Below are positions 1 through 9,220 of a DNA stretch of 64,000 bases, piece after piece. The translations under genes were made by a program, and so were the position numbers. The DNA lies in assembly GCF_001187435.1 (NCBI RefSeq), contig NZ_LFXA01000001.1, positions 62,001 through 126,000 of the forward strand, read 5' to 3'. The notes beneath the pieces were generated by a model, which worked only from the letters and a program-made list of their open reading frames with translations, ran no database searches and had not been told where the DNA came from. Position 1 is the stretch's first letter; each line of letters begins with the position of its first letter. This DNA comes from Streptomyces caatingaensis. GTDB taxonomy: Bacteria; Actinomycetota; Actinomycetes; Streptomycetales; Streptomycetaceae.

Positions 1-673
1 CGCCGACGGGGTGCGGCGTGGCCGCGAGGGCACGGCCCTGTTCGACGTGGAGCTCGACGAACGCGCCGACGCGGGCGAGGCGTTCGGGGTCGGGCCCGAT
101 GGCCTCGGGGTCGTACCCGGCGCGTTCCATCGCCTGCGGCAGCGACACCCCGTCGGCGTCGCGCAGGCGGCGCGCCGCGTCGGCGGTGAGCTGCCCGGCG
201 GTCAGCCGGGAGCCGACGCAGGCGAGGCCGAAGCGCGCGCCCTCCTCGTCGCCGAAGTTGACGACGGCGAGGGGGCGGGACGGGCGGGCGCCGCGGGCGC
301 GGAGCTCGTCGAGGGCGGCGAAGGAGGAGACGACGCCGAGCGGGCCGTCGAAGGCCCCGCCGTCGGGGACGGAGTCCAGGTGCGAGCCGGTGACGACGGC
401 GTCCCCGGCGGAGGGGTCACCGAGCCAGGCCCACTGGTTGCCGTTGCGGTCCACCTCGTGGGCGAGGCCGCGGGTCTCGGCCTGCGCCCTGAACCACGCG
501 CGGCAGTCGGCGTCGGCGCCCGTCCAGGCGAAGCGGCGGTAGCCCCCGCTCTCCTCGGCCCGCCCGACGGGCGCGAGATCGCGCCACATCTCGTGGAACG
601 AGGGGCCGTTGGCGGGCAGGGGTGCCGCCGGGGCGGAACGACCGCCCGCCACGCGGCGGCCGTCGTCCGTCAT
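1..673 (-). CDS. Allantoate amidohydrolase / N-carbamoyl-amino-acid hydrolase family protein (partial)
   Basis: The gene runs off the left edge, so only about 224 N-terminal residues are visible. The ATG overlaps the hutU stop as ATGA, so the two genes are translationally coupled. Visible metal-site motifs of the M20-type amidohydrolase family are [11 protein letters not shown] (His98, Asp100), Asp109 and DEEGARF (Glu143-Glu144), then ELHVEQG near residue 210. Family members cut the C-N bond of allantoate, N-carbamoyl or related amides using two metal ions. Its place directly after hutU suggests that it handles a late histidine-degradation intermediate such as an N-substituted glutamate. That substrate is an inference; true allantoate hydrolysis is the alternative. 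Confidence 0.85.
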   Translation of the reverse strand, partial: MTDDGRRVAGGRSAPAAPLPANGPSFHEMWRDLAPVGRAEESGGYRRFAWTGADADCRAWFRAQAETRGLAHEVDRNGNQWAWLGDPSAGDAVVTGSHLDSVPDGGAFDGPLGVVSSFAALDELRARGARPSRPLAVVNFGDEEGARFGLACVGSRLTAGQLTADAARRLRDADGVSLPQAMERAGYDPEAIGPDPERLARVGAFVELHVEQGRALAATPHPVG

Positions 674-2334
674 CCGGCCTCACCCTCCCGCATGGGGACG
701 CGGACGCCCCGGTCGGTCGCGACCGACTCCGCGATGTCGTAGCCCGCGTCCACATGACGGATGACACCCATCCCGGGGTCGTTCGTCAGCACCCGCCGGA
801 TCTTCTCGCCGGCCAGCGGCGTGCCGTCCGCCACCGTGACCTGGCCCGCGTGGATCGACCGGCCCATGCCGACGCCGCCGCCGTGGTGGAGGGAGACCCA
901 CGACGCACCCGACGCCACGTTCACCATCGCGTTCAGCAGCGGCCAGTCGGCGATCGCGTCGGAGCCGTCCAGCATGGCCTCGGTCTCGCGGTACGGCGAG
1001 GCCACCGAGCCGCAGTCGAGGTGGTCGCGCCCGATGACGACCGGCGCGGACAGCTCGCCGCTCGCGACCATGTCGTTGAAGCGCTCGCCGGCGCGGTCCC
1101 GCTCGCCGTAGCCGAGCCAGCAGATGCGGGCGGGCAGGCCCTGGAAGTGGACGCGCTCGCCCGCCATCCTGATCCACCGGGCCAGGGACTCGTTCTCGGG
1201 GAAGAGGTCGAGGATGGCCCGGTCGGTGGCGGCGATGTCCTTGGGGTCGCCGGAGAGCGCGGCCCACCGGAAGGGGCCCTTGCCCTCGCAGAACAGCGGC
1301 CGGATGTACGCCGGAACGAAGCCGGGGAAGTCGAAGGCCCGCGCATAACCCGCCAGTTGGGCCTCGCCGCGGATCGAGTTGCCGTAGTCGAAGACCTCGG
1401 CGCCCGCGTCCTGGAAGCCGACCATGGCCTCCACGTGCTTGGCCATCGACTCGCGTGCCCGGACGGTGAAGTCGGCCGGCTTCTCGGCCGCGTACGAGGC
1501 CATGTCGTCGAATTCGACGCCGATGGGCAGATAGGCCAGCGGGTCGTGGGCGGACGTCTGGTCGGTGACGATGTCGATCGGCGCGTTCATCGCCAGCAGC
1601 TGCGGGACGAGTTCGGCCGCGTTGCCGAGGACGCCGATGGACAGCGGACGCCGCGCGTCCCGCGCCTCGACGGCGAGCTGGAGGGCGTGCTCCAGCGAGT
1701 CGGCGCGCACGTCCAGGTAGCGGTGCTCGATGCGGCGGTCGATCGCGCGCGGGTCGCAGTCGATGCAGAGCGCGACGCCGTCGTTCATGGTGACGGCGAG
1801 CGGCTGGGCGCCGCCCATGCCGCCGAGCCCAGCGGTCAGGGTGATCGTCCCGGCCAGCGAGCCGCCGAACCTCTTCGCGGCGACCGCGGCGAACGTCTCG
1901 TACGTGCCCTGGAGGATGCCCTGCGTGCCGATGTAGATCCACGAACCGGCCGTCATCTGGCCGTACATGGTGAGCCCGAGGGCCTCCAGCCGCCGGAACT
2001 CCTCCCAGTTGGCCCAGTCGCCCACGAGATTCGAGTTGGCGATCAGGACGCGCGGCGCCCACTCGTGCGTCCGCATGACGCCGACCGGCCGGCCGGACTG
2101 CACGAGCATGGTCTCGTCCTGCTTCAGCGTCCGCAGGGTACGGACCATCGCGTCGAAGGACCGCCAGTCGCGGGCCGCCTTGCCCGTGCCCCCGTAGACG
2201 ACGAGCTTGTCGGGGTGCTCGGCGACCTCCGGGTCGAGGTTGTTCTGCAGCATCCGCAGGGCGGCCTCCTGCTGCCAGCCCAGGGCGCTGAGCCCGGTTC
2301 CTCGCGGTGCTCGCACGGGTCGCGGTCCTGACAT
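670..2334 (-). CDS. hutU: Urocanate hydratase
   Basis: Urocanase hydrates urocanate to imidazolonepropionate, the second step of histidine degradation, in the cytoplasm. The 554-residue product matches the usual family length of about 550. Visible hallmarks are the N-terminal [11 protein letters not shown] motif (residues 47-57), the NAD-binding [10 protein letters not shown] motif, and a Gly-rich [11 protein letters not shown] segment near the C-terminus. The ATG at 2334 is preferred over an upstream start at 2391 because GGGAGG lies about 9 bases before it. The downstream amidohydrolase overlaps by four bases. hutI and the deiminase are expected further left, outside the window. Confidence 0.96.
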   Translation of the reverse strand: MSGPRPVRAPRGTGLSALGWQQEAALRMLQNNLDPEVAEHPDKLVVYGGTGKAARDWRSFDAMVRTLRTLKQDETMLVQSGRPVGVMRTHEWAPRVLIANSNLVGDWANWEEFRRLEALGLTMYGQMTAGSWIYIGTQGILQGTYETFAAVAAKRFGGSLAGTITLTAGLGGMGGAQPLAVTMNDGVALCIDCDPRAIDRRIEHRYLDVRADSLEHALQLAVEARDARRPLSIGVLGNAAELVPQLLAMNAPIDIVTDQTSAHDPLAYLPIGVEFDDMASYAAEKPADFTVRARESMAKHVEAMVGFQDAGAEVFDYGNSIRGEAQLAGYARAFDFPGFVPAYIRPLFCEGKGPFRWAALSGDPKDIAATDRAILDLFPENESLARWIRMAGERVHFQGLPARICWLGYGERDRAGERFNDMVASGELSAPVVIGRDHLDCGSVASPYRETEAMLDGSDAIADWPLLNAMVNVASGASWVSLHHGGGVGMGRSIHAGQVTVADGTPLAGEKIRRVLTNDPGMGVIRHVDAGYDIAESVATDRGVRVPMREGEAG

Positions 2335-2354
2335 GGGCCCTGCCTCCCTGACAC

Positions 2355-2380
2355 TCACTGAACACGACAGTGACTGAATA
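2355..2380. promoter_or_regulatory. Candidate operator upstream of hutU
   Basis: A 6-bp inverted repeat, TCACTG (2355-2360) and CAGTGA (2368-2373), has a 7-bp spacer and overlaps a direct repeat ACTGAACA/ACTGAATA (2357 and 2373). It lies 20-45 bp upstream of the hutU start, where an operator for substrate-induced control would sit. No cognate regulator is identified. Confidence 0.35.
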
Positions 2381-2483
2381 GAACACTGCACATACTGCGG
2401 AGCTGAATAGCCCTAGTCAACAGCTGCGCGCGCTCCGCCGCGCACCCGTGGCATACCCGCCGCGCCGGTGATGAAGTAGCCCC

Positions 2484-3848
2484 ATGGACCTCCTCGGGAA
2501 CGACCGGGCGGCGCGGCGGCACGCCGCCGTACGGGCCGCGGTGGCGCGGGGCCTGGTGGACGAGCGGCAGCCGGTCGTCGGGCTGCTGGACGTGGCCGGC
2601 ATCCGCGCGTCGGCCGCGTCGCTGCGCGAGGCGTTCGCGGAGGTGCGCACCGGGCGCCCCGGCTCCGGCGGCGTGCTGCACGCCTTCGCCGTCAAGGCCG
2701 CCGCCCTCGTCCCGGTGCTGCGGCTGCTCGCCGAGGAGGGGCTGGGCTGCGAGGTCGCCAGCCCCGGCGAGCTGGCGCTGGCCCGCGCGGCCGGGGTCCC
2801 CGCCGGCCGGATCGTGCTCGACTCCCCCGCCAAGACGACCGCCGAGCTGCGCGAGGCGCTGGCGCTGGGCGTCGCCGTCAACGTCGACAGCCGCGCGGAG
2901 CTCGACCGGCTGGACGCGCTCGTCGGCCCGGCCGGCCCCGGCCCCGCCGGATCCCCGCTGGGCGTGCGCGTCAACCCGCAGGTGGGCGGCGGCGCCATCG
3001 GCGCGATGAGCACGGCCACGGAGACGTCCAAGTTCGGGGTGGCGCTCCGCGACCCCGGCGCCCGCGCCTGGCTCGTCGAGGCGCACGCCCGGCGGCCGTG
3101 GCTGACCCGGCTGCACGCCCATGTGGGCTCGCAGGGCTGCCCGTTGGAGCTGATGGCCGAGGGCGTGCGGATCGTCTACGAGCTGGCCGAGGAGATCAAC
3201 GACGTCACCGGACGGCGGCAGATCGACACCCTCGACATCGGCGGCGGCCTGCCCGTCGACTTCACCTCCGACGCGGCCCTCCCCGGCCACCGGGAGTACG
3301 CGCGTCTCCTCGCCGCCACCGTGCCCGGGCTCTTCGACGGGCGCTACGGACTGGTCACCGAGTTCGGCCGGTCGCTGACGGCGAAGAACGGCATGGTCCT
3401 GGCCCGCGTCGAGTACGCCAAGACGGCCGGGGGCCGGCGGATCGCGGTGACCCACGCCGGCGCGCAGGTGGCCACGCGCACGGTCTTCGCACCCGGCTCC
3501 TGGCCGCTGCGGGTGGCCGCCTACGACGCGGACGGGCTGCCGAAGGCGGGCGCGCCGGTGCCGCAGGACGTGGCGGGTCCGTGCTGCTTCGCGGGCGACC
3601 TGGTCGCCGTCGGCCGCGAGCTGCCGCCGCTGGAGACGGGCGACCACGTCGCGCTGCTGGACACCGGCGCGTACTACTTCTCCACGCACTTCGCCTACAA
3701 CGCCCTCCCCCGGCCGGGGATCCACGGCTGGCTGGCCGGGGCGGACGGGCGGGTGCGCTTCGCGCCCGTCCGCGCCCCGCAGACCGTCGAGGAGCTGGTC
3801 GCCGAGGGCGGCGGGGCGTACCGGGACGGGCTCAGCGCGCTGGGCTGA
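2484..3848 (+). CDS. PLP-dependent group IV decarboxylase (diaminopimelate/ornithine decarboxylase-like)
   Basis: The 454-residue protein has the alanine-racemase-like TIM barrel and C-terminal beta domain of LysA-type decarboxylases. The likely PLP lysine is Lys71 in HAFAVKA. HAHVGSQG, DIGGGLPVDF and TEFGRSL mark the substrate and phosphate-binding loops, and GPCCFAGDLVA is the usual cysteine-containing active-site loop near residue 370. It is divergent from true LysA, and Streptomyces normally keep lysA next to thrC and hom, so the substrate is left open. It stands alone and converges on the next gene, overlapping its 3' end by 17 bp. Confidence 0.8.
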   Translation: MDLLGNDRAARRHAAVRAAVARGLVDERQPVVGLLDVAGIRASAASLREAFAEVRTGRPGSGGVLHAFAVKAAALVPVLRLLAEEGLGCEVASPGELALARAAGVPAGRIVLDSPAKTTAELREALALGVAVNVDSRAELDRLDALVGPAGPGPAGSPLGVRVNPQVGGGAIGAMSTATETSKFGVALRDPGARAWLVEAHARRPWLTRLHAHVGSQGCPLELMAEGVRIVYELAEEINDVTGRRQIDTLDIGGGLPVDFTSDAALPGHREYARLLAATVPGLFDGRYGLVTEFGRSLTAKNGMVLARVEYAKTAGGRRIAVTHAGAQVATRTVFAPGSWPLRVAAYDADGLPKAGAPVPQDVAGPCCFAGDLVAVGRELPPLETGDHVALLDTGAYYFSTHFAYNALPRPGIHGWLAGADGRVRFAPVRAPQTVEELVAEGGGAYRDGLSALG

Positions 3849-4422
3849 CCGCCGCGCGGCCCGGGGCGCGCCGGGCGCCGCCCGGGGCGGCGTCCCCGGC
3901 CGCGAGCCCGGTCGTCAGGTAGCCGGGCACGCCCTTGGCCGCCGGGCTGCCCTTCGCCCACTCGGTGCGCACCCACAACAGGCCGCCGGTGCGCCGCTCC
4001 AGGCCGCCCAGCCACTGGGCCTTGGCCCACAGGCCCGCGCCCAGCCCGGCGAGCGCCATGCCGCCCGCGGCCGGCAGGACGAACGAAGCGGCGACCGCCA
4101 CCGGGAAGGCGAGCAGCAGCCAGGAGCGGCGGGCGCGGCGCCAGGCGCGGGCGGTCACGGCGCGGTCCTGGAGGAAGACGGACTTGCCGGCGCGCGAGGC
4201 GCCGCGGATGAGGGCCGCGTAGCGGGCCCTGCGGGCGGTGAACGCGGCCGCCGCGGCCGCGAGGAAGAGCACCGCGCCGGCCAGGACGCCGATCCGGCGG
4301 CCCGTCAGGCCCGGGAGGGCCGCGCCGACGCCCGCCGCGAGCAGCCCCGGCCACCACAGCCACGGCACCGGCGCCCGTACGATCACTGCCACCCGCGCCA
4401 CCGCGTATCCCCCGCGTCCCAT
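3832..4422 (-). CDS. Integral membrane protein of unknown function
   Basis: The 196-residue protein has about four hydrophobic segments: two near residues 18-35 and 41-62, and two near 105-120 and 121-135. Between the pairs is an Arg-rich cytoplasmic stretch (RRARYAALIRGASRAGKS). A polar Ala/Gly/Arg tail ends it. I do not recognise a family. A methionine-poor, Arg-rich composition is normal here. The 3' end overlaps the convergent decarboxylase gene by 17 bp, and a short spacer separates it from the regulator gene downstream. Confidence 0.7.
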   Translation of the reverse strand: MGRGGYAVARVAVIVRAPVPWLWWPGLLAAGVGAALPGLTGRRIGVLAGAVLFLAAAAAAFTARRARYAALIRGASRAGKSVFLQDRAVTARAWRRARRSWLLLAFPVAVAASFVLPAAGGMALAGLGAGLWAKAQWLGGLERRTGGLLWVRTEWAKGSPAAKGVPGYLTTGLAAGDAAPGGARRAPGRAAVSPAR

Positions 4423-4533
4423 GCCCTACCTCCTCACACCGGCTGATTCCAGGCGCAGGTTAGCGGGCGATTCTGAGGAGGGGCTGAGAGCGGCGTGCCG
4501 GGTGCCGGGTTCTTCGCCCGGGGCGGGGCGCGG

Positions 4534-5388
4534 TCACTCCGCGAACAGCCCCCGCGCCACGGCCCCCGCGTCGAACTCCTCCAGGCGGGCCTGCGCGTCC
4601 GGCAGGGCGTCGCACATCGCCTCCAGCAGCACCCGCCCCAGCAGCATCGGCGCGCAGGCCGTGTCGAAGGCCAGGCCCGTCCCGACGGCGGCCGGGAGCA
4701 GCAGGTCGCTGTGGCGCGCCACGGGCGCGAAGGTGGAGTCCGCGACGGTGACGACCGTCAGGCCCGTCCCCCGGGCGTAGGCGAGGGCGTCCACCACCTC
4801 CCGCGGATGCCGCGGCAGCGCGAAGCACAGCAGGGCGCTCGCCCCGGCCCGTACCGCCCCGTCGACGCGGTCGACGAGCAGCGACCCGCCCTCGTCGAGG
4901 AGCCGCACGTCGGGGTGGACCTTGCGGGCGAAGTAGGCGAAGCCGCCCGCCTGGGCGGCCGCGGCGCGCAGGCCCAGGACCGGCAGCGGCCGGGACGCGG
5001 CGAGCAGCCGGCCGGCCCGCGCCACCGGCGCGGGGTCGGCGAGCAGGGAGGCGAGGTGCCGCAGGTTGTCGATCTCGGCGTGGACGGCCTGCTGGTACTC
5101 GTTGAACGAGCCGTCCCCGTCCGGCGCGGCCCCGCCCGGCACCGCCTCGCGCAGATGGCGCCGCAGCGCCGGGTAGCCGTCGAAGCCGAGGGCGACGGCG
5201 AAGCGGGTCACCGACGGCTGGCTGACCCCGGCGAGCTCCGCCAGCTCGACGCTGGAGAGGAAGGGCGCGTCGGCGGCGCGCCGCACCAGGCAGTGGGCGA
5301 TCCGGCGCTGGGTGGGCGTCAGCCGGTGGCCCTCGAAGAGCTTCTGCAGCCGCGCGGTCGCGTCCGGCGCCCCGCCGGTCTCCGTCAT
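4534..5388 (-). CDS. MurR/RpiR-family transcriptional regulator
   Basis: The protein begins with an RpiR-type helix-turn-helix (residues about 15-90; LSSVELAELAGVSQPSVTRFAVALGF is split here only by description) and continues with a SIS sugar-isomerase fold (about 115-250) of the kind that binds phosphosugars. I chose the ATG at 5388 because GGAGGG precedes it by 4 bases; ATGs at 5403 and 5421 lack a good ribosome site. It lies about 60 bp downstream of the malonyl-CoA synthetase-like gene on the same strand, so they may be co-transcribed. The effector is unknown. Confidence 0.88.
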   Translation of the reverse strand: MTETGGAPDATARLQKLFEGHRLTPTQRRIAHCLVRRAADAPFLSSVELAELAGVSQPSVTRFAVALGFDGYPALRRHLREAVPGGAAPDGDGSFNEYQQAVHAEIDNLRHLASLLADPAPVARAGRLLAASRPLPVLGLRAAAAQAGGFAYFARKVHPDVRLLDEGGSLLVDRVDGAVRAGASALLCFALPRHPREVVDALAYARGTGLTVVTVADSTFAPVARHSDLLLPAAVGTGLAFDTACAPMLLGRVLLEAMCDALPDAQARLEEFDAGAVARGLFAE

Positions 5389-5449
5389 CGGCCCTCCATT
5401 CATCGACTGCCGTTCCTGCATGGAATTATGCAGCCGGCGGGGCGGCCGC

Positions 5450-6847
5450 TCACACCGGCGGCAGCAGCTTCTTCTGCGGCTTGCCCATCGCGTTGCGCGG
5501 CAACGCGTCCAGGAAGCGCACCCGGCGCGGCCGCTTGTGGACGGACAGCCGCTCGGCGACGAAGTCGATCAGTGCCTGCTCGGCGACCCCGTCGGCCACC
5601 ACATAGGCGACGATCTCCTGGCCGAGGTCGTCGTGGGGCACGCCCACGACGGCGGCCTCGGCGACGGCCGGGTGGTCGAGCAGGGCGTTCTCCACCTCGC
5701 CGGCCCCGACGCGGTAACCGCCGGACTTGATGAGGTCGGTGGAGGCGCGGCCGACGATGCGGTGCGTCCCGTCCGGCTCGATGGCGGCGATGTCGCCGGT
5801 GCGGAACCAGCCGTCGGGGGTGAGCGCCGCGGCGGTGGCCTCCGGCCGGCCCAGGTAGCCGGCGAAGAGCGTCGGCCCGGACACCTCCAACTCGCCGATG
5901 CCGCCGCCCTCTTCGACGGCGGCCAGCCGCGTCCGCGTCCCCGGCAGCGGCACCCCGACGCGGCCGGGGCGGCGCTCACCGTCCGCCCGGGCGGCGACCG
6001 TGATGAGCGTCTCGGTCATGCCGTACCGCTCGACGGGCCCCTGTCCGGCCAGCTCCTCCAGCGCGCGGAAGACGGGCGCGGGCAGCGCGGCGCTCCCGGA
6101 GACCAGCAGCCGGGCCCCGGCGAGGGCGCGCGCGGAGGCGGGGTCGCGGGCGACGCGCGACCAGACGGTCGGCACGCCGAAGTACAGGCTGCCGCCGGCC
6201 GCGGCGTACGCCTCGGGGGTGGGCCGCCCGGTGTGCACCAGGCGGCAGCCGGTGCGCAGCGCGCCCAGCACGCCGAGGACGAGGCCGTGCACGTGGAACA
6301 GCGGCAGGCCGTGGACGAGCGTGTCGTCGGCGGTCCACTGCCACGCCTCGGCGAGCCCGTCGAGGCCGGCCGCGACGGCGCGGCGGGGCACCAGCACGCC
6401 CTTGGGGGCGCCGGTGGTGCCGGAGGTGTAGAGGATGAACGCCGTGGCGGCGGGCGCGGGTTCGGGGCCGGACCAGGCCGCCCGCTCCTTGAGGTCGACG
6501 GGCAGGCCGACGCCGTCCTCCCCGGCGGCGCCGAGGACGAGTTCGGCGCCGGAGTCCGCGAGGATGTGGTCCCGTTCCAGCGGTCCGGCGTCCGGCGGCA
6601 GCGGCACGACGGGCACCCCGGCGAGCAGCCCGCCGACGACGGCGGCGACCGTCTCGGCCGTCGCGGTCGCCCGTACGGCGACGGAGGACGCCCCGGCGAT
6701 CCGTTCCGCGACGGCGCCCGCCGCACCGAGCAGGTCCTCGCGGGAGAGGGTCCGGCCGGCGACGGACAGGGCGTCCGGCCGGTCGGCCGCGGGCGCGGAC
6801 CCGGTCAGCGACGACAGCAGCGGCTGCGGTTCGGTCGGTTCGGTCAC
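5450..6847 (-). CDS. matB: Malonyl-CoA synthetase-like acyl-CoA synthetase
   Basis: This 465-residue ANL-superfamily enzyme activates a carboxylate through an acyl-adenylate. The P-loop is YTSGTTGAPKGV (near 155-166), then RYGMTET, WFRTGDIA, and the C-terminal GYRVGAGEVENALLDHPAV and RNAMGKPQKK with the catalytic lysine. The length, the LPLFHVHGLVLG segment and the KSGGYRVGAGE signature closely match Streptomyces MatB, which makes malonyl- or methylmalonyl-CoA from the free acid. The GTG at 6847 follows GAAGGAGA at ideal distance. Malonyl-CoA made here could feed any PKS, including the one at 16041. A medium-chain ligase is the alternative. Confidence 0.82.
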   Translation of the reverse strand: MTEPTEPQPLLSSLTGSAPAADRPDALSVAGRTLSREDLLGAAGAVAERIAGASSVAVRATATAETVAAVVGGLLAGVPVVPLPPDAGPLERDHILADSGAELVLGAAGEDGVGLPVDLKERAAWSGPEPAPAATAFILYTSGTTGAPKGVLVPRRAVAAGLDGLAEAWQWTADDTLVHGLPLFHVHGLVLGVLGALRTGCRLVHTGRPTPEAYAAAGGSLYFGVPTVWSRVARDPASARALAGARLLVSGSAALPAPVFRALEELAGQGPVERYGMTETLITVAARADGERRPGRVGVPLPGTRTRLAAVEEGGGIGELEVSGPTLFAGYLGRPEATAAALTPDGWFRTGDIAAIEPDGTHRIVGRASTDLIKSGGYRVGAGEVENALLDHPAVAEAAVVGVPHDDLGQEIVAYVVADGVAEQALIDFVAERLSVHKRPRRVRFLDALPRNAMGKPQKKLLPPV

Positions 6848-6947
6848 GACGTCTCCTTCCACGGGCCCGCGGGAGGGGCGGCCCCCCGGCGGATACGGGT
6901 GCTGGCCCCACTGACGCGGGGTCCGCAGCGACCGTACCGTTACGGCC

Positions 6948-7343
6948 ATGACCGGCCATGACCGAGACCTCGAGAAGGAACTCGACGCGACCCTCCAGAC
7001 CCGCAAGGAGCTGGGGGCGGAGTACGAGGCGGAGCTCGTCGACGCCTTCCTGGAGAAGGTGGAGCGGAAAGTCGACGACGCCGTGGACCGGCGGATGCGC
7101 CGGCTGGCGGCGGAGCAGCAGATGTCGGCGGCCCGGGGCGGATCCCCGGGGCGGGGCGGGGAGTTCGGCACCTTCGGCGAACGCTTCGGGTTCGCGATCG
7201 TGTCGCTGGTGCTGGCGATCCCGCTGTCCGCGATAGGCGCGGGGTACGCGGGGCTGCTGGGGCTGGTGGTCAGCTGGGCGGGGATCGTGGGGGTGAACGT
7301 GGCGCACGTGACGCGGGGTCTGCCCTGGCAGCGCGAGCGCTGA
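6948..7343 (+). CDS. Small membrane protein of unknown function
   Basis: The 131-residue protein has an acidic and basic helical N-terminal half (residues 1-65, likely coiled coil or amphipathic helix), a Gly-rich hinge, then two adjacent transmembrane helices (about 83-103 and 104-122) and the tail WQRER. This resembles small DUF-type integral membrane proteins conserved in Streptomyces, but I cannot name a function. It is divergent from the matB-like gene, with about 100 bp between their starts. Confidence 0.75.
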   Translation: MTGHDRDLEKELDATLQTRKELGAEYEAELVDAFLEKVERKVDDAVDRRMRRLAAEQQMSAARGGSPGRGGEFGTFGERFGFAIVSLVLAIPLSAIGAGYAGLLGLVVSWAGIVGVNVAHVTRGLPWQRER

Positions 7344-7380
7344 GGACCGCGCGGACGGACCCTCGCGGGGGCCGCCGCAC

Positions 7381-7398
7381 CCCGGCCTCGAGGCCGGG
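7381..7398. terminator. Perfect 18-bp palindrome between convergent genes
   Basis: CCCGGCCTCGAGGCCGGG is fully self-complementary and lies 38 bp after the end of the plus-strand membrane protein gene, in the gap before the end of the cystathionine synthase gene. It lacks a T-tract, which is common for Streptomyces terminators. Confidence 0.4.
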
Positions 7399-7631
7399 AT
7401 CGGGACGGCGGCGACCCCCACGGACGGACGCGGGAACCCGCGCCCGGACGGCCGTGGAGTCCGGGAGCCGCTCCGGAGGTCCGTGCCGTCGTACCGGGCA
7501 CCGCGCCGGACGCTCTCCGTCCGGGCGACGCCCCTTCACTATGCGGGGCCCGTGTTAAGTCCGTGCTGCCATCACGTGACGCATACGTACCTTTTACGGG
7601 TTCCCTCGTGCCCGTCCCCGCGACCGGGGCG

Positions 7632-9023
7632 CTACTTCGCGCCGTTGCCCTCCGCCAGGAAGGCCAGCAGGTCCTGACGGCTCACCACGCCGGTCGGCTT
7701 GCCCTCGACCAGGACGATGGCGGCGTCCGCCGCGCCGAGCACGGCCATCAGGTCGGCGACCGGCTCGCCGGAACCGACCTGCGGCAGCGGGGCGCACATG
7801 TGCTTCTCCAGCGGGTCGGAGAGCGAGGCCCGCTTGGTGAACAGCGCGTCCAGCAGCTCGCGTTCGACGACGGAGCCGATGACCTCGGCGGCCATCACGT
7901 CCGGGTGCCCGGCGCCCGGCTTGACGATCGGCATCTGCGAGACGCCGTACTCGCGCAGCACCTCGATGGCCTCGCCGACCGTCTCCTCGGGGTGCATGTG
8001 CACCAGCGACGGCAGCTCGCCGTCCTTGCGGCGCAGCACGTCGCCGACGCGGGCGGCGTCGCCGGCCTCCTCCAGGAAGCCGTAGTCCGCCATCCACTCG
8101 TCGTTGAAGATCTTGCTCAGGTAGCCGCGGCCGCTGTCCGGCAGCAGGACGACGACGACGTCGTCCTCGGTCAGCCGCTCGGCCAGGCGCAGCGCGCTGA
8201 CGACGGCCATGCCGCAGGAGCCGCCGACGAGCAGGCCCTCCTCGCGGGCGAGGCGGCGGGTCATTTGGAAGGCGTCCTTGTCGGAGACCGCGATGATCTC
8301 GTCGGTCACCGTGCCGTCGTAGGCGGTCGGCCAGAAGTCCTCGCCGACGCCCTCGATCAGGTACGGACGGCCGGAGCCGCCGCTGTAGACCGAGCCCTCC
8401 GGGTCCGAGCCGACGACCGTGACGCGGCCGCCGCTGACCTCCTTCAGGTAGCGGCCGGTGCCGCTGATGGTGCCGCCGGTGCCGACGCCCGCGACGAAGT
8501 GGGTGATCTTCCCCTCCGTCTGCTCCCAGATCTCCGGGCCGGTGGAGTGGTAGTGCGACAGCGGGTTGTTCCGGTTGCTGTACTGGTCCGGCTTCCAGGC
8601 GTTCGGGATCTCGCGGACGAGGCGGTCGGAGACGTTGTAGTAGGAGTCCGGGTGCTCGGGATCAACCGCGGTCGGGCACACCACGACCTCCGCGCCGTAG
8701 GCGCGCAGCACGTTGATCTTGTCCTGGGACACCTTGTCGGGGCACACGAAGACGCACTTGTAGCCCTTCTGCTGGGCCACCATCGCCAGGCCGACACCGG
8801 TGTTGCCGGAGGTGGGCTCGACGATCGTGCCGCCCGGCTTGAGTTCGCCGGACTTCTCCGCGGCCTCGATCATCCGCACGGCGATGCGGTCCTTCACCGA
8901 ACCGCCGGGGTTGAAGTACTCGACCTTGGCCAGCACGGTGGCCTTTATGCCTTCGGTCACGCTGTTGAGCTTCACCAGCGGCGTGTTGCCGATGAGCTCG
9001 ATCATCGAATCGTGATACTGCAC
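7632..9023 (-). CDS. cbs: Cystathionine beta-synthase
   Basis: The enzyme condenses serine and homocysteine to cystathionine in reverse transsulfuration. Residues 1-310 form the PLP fold: NTPLVKLN, the PLP lysine in PGGSVKDR, the SGNTG loop and the GTGGTISG phosphate cup. Two CBS domains (about 335-460) follow; in the family they sense adenosyl ligands. At 463 residues it has the full actinobacterial length. I chose the GTG at 9023 because GGAG precedes it and the protein then starts at the conserved YHDSMIELIGN. It is divergent from the SGNH hydrolase gene. Confidence 0.93.
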   Translation of the reverse strand: MQYHDSMIELIGNTPLVKLNSVTEGIKATVLAKVEYFNPGGSVKDRIAVRMIEAAEKSGELKPGGTIVEPTSGNTGVGLAMVAQQKGYKCVFVCPDKVSQDKINVLRAYGAEVVVCPTAVDPEHPDSYYNVSDRLVREIPNAWKPDQYSNRNNPLSHYHSTGPEIWEQTEGKITHFVAGVGTGGTISGTGRYLKEVSGGRVTVVGSDPEGSVYSGGSGRPYLIEGVGEDFWPTAYDGTVTDEIIAVSDKDAFQMTRRLAREEGLLVGGSCGMAVVSALRLAERLTEDDVVVVLLPDSGRGYLSKIFNDEWMADYGFLEEAGDAARVGDVLRRKDGELPSLVHMHPEETVGEAIEVLREYGVSQMPIVKPGAGHPDVMAAEVIGSVVERELLDALFTKRASLSDPLEKHMCAPLPQVGSGEPVADLMAVLGAADAAIVLVEGKPTGVVSRQDLLAFLAEGNGAK

Positions 9024-9220
9024 GGTGATCTCCGCGGTCGGGGGCACTAGCGGTTCGTCGCGTGCCCGTACGACCAGCCTATTCGGCCGAATGGCGGTCC
9101 GGCCGCACCCGCGGCGCGTTGCGGCCGCCCCCGTGCGGGGCACGTACGTATCAGCACGGTTCGGGCTCAGGGTGCGGCACGGAGTGCACCGCGCTCGTGG
9201 AGCGGGAGGAGACCCGCCTT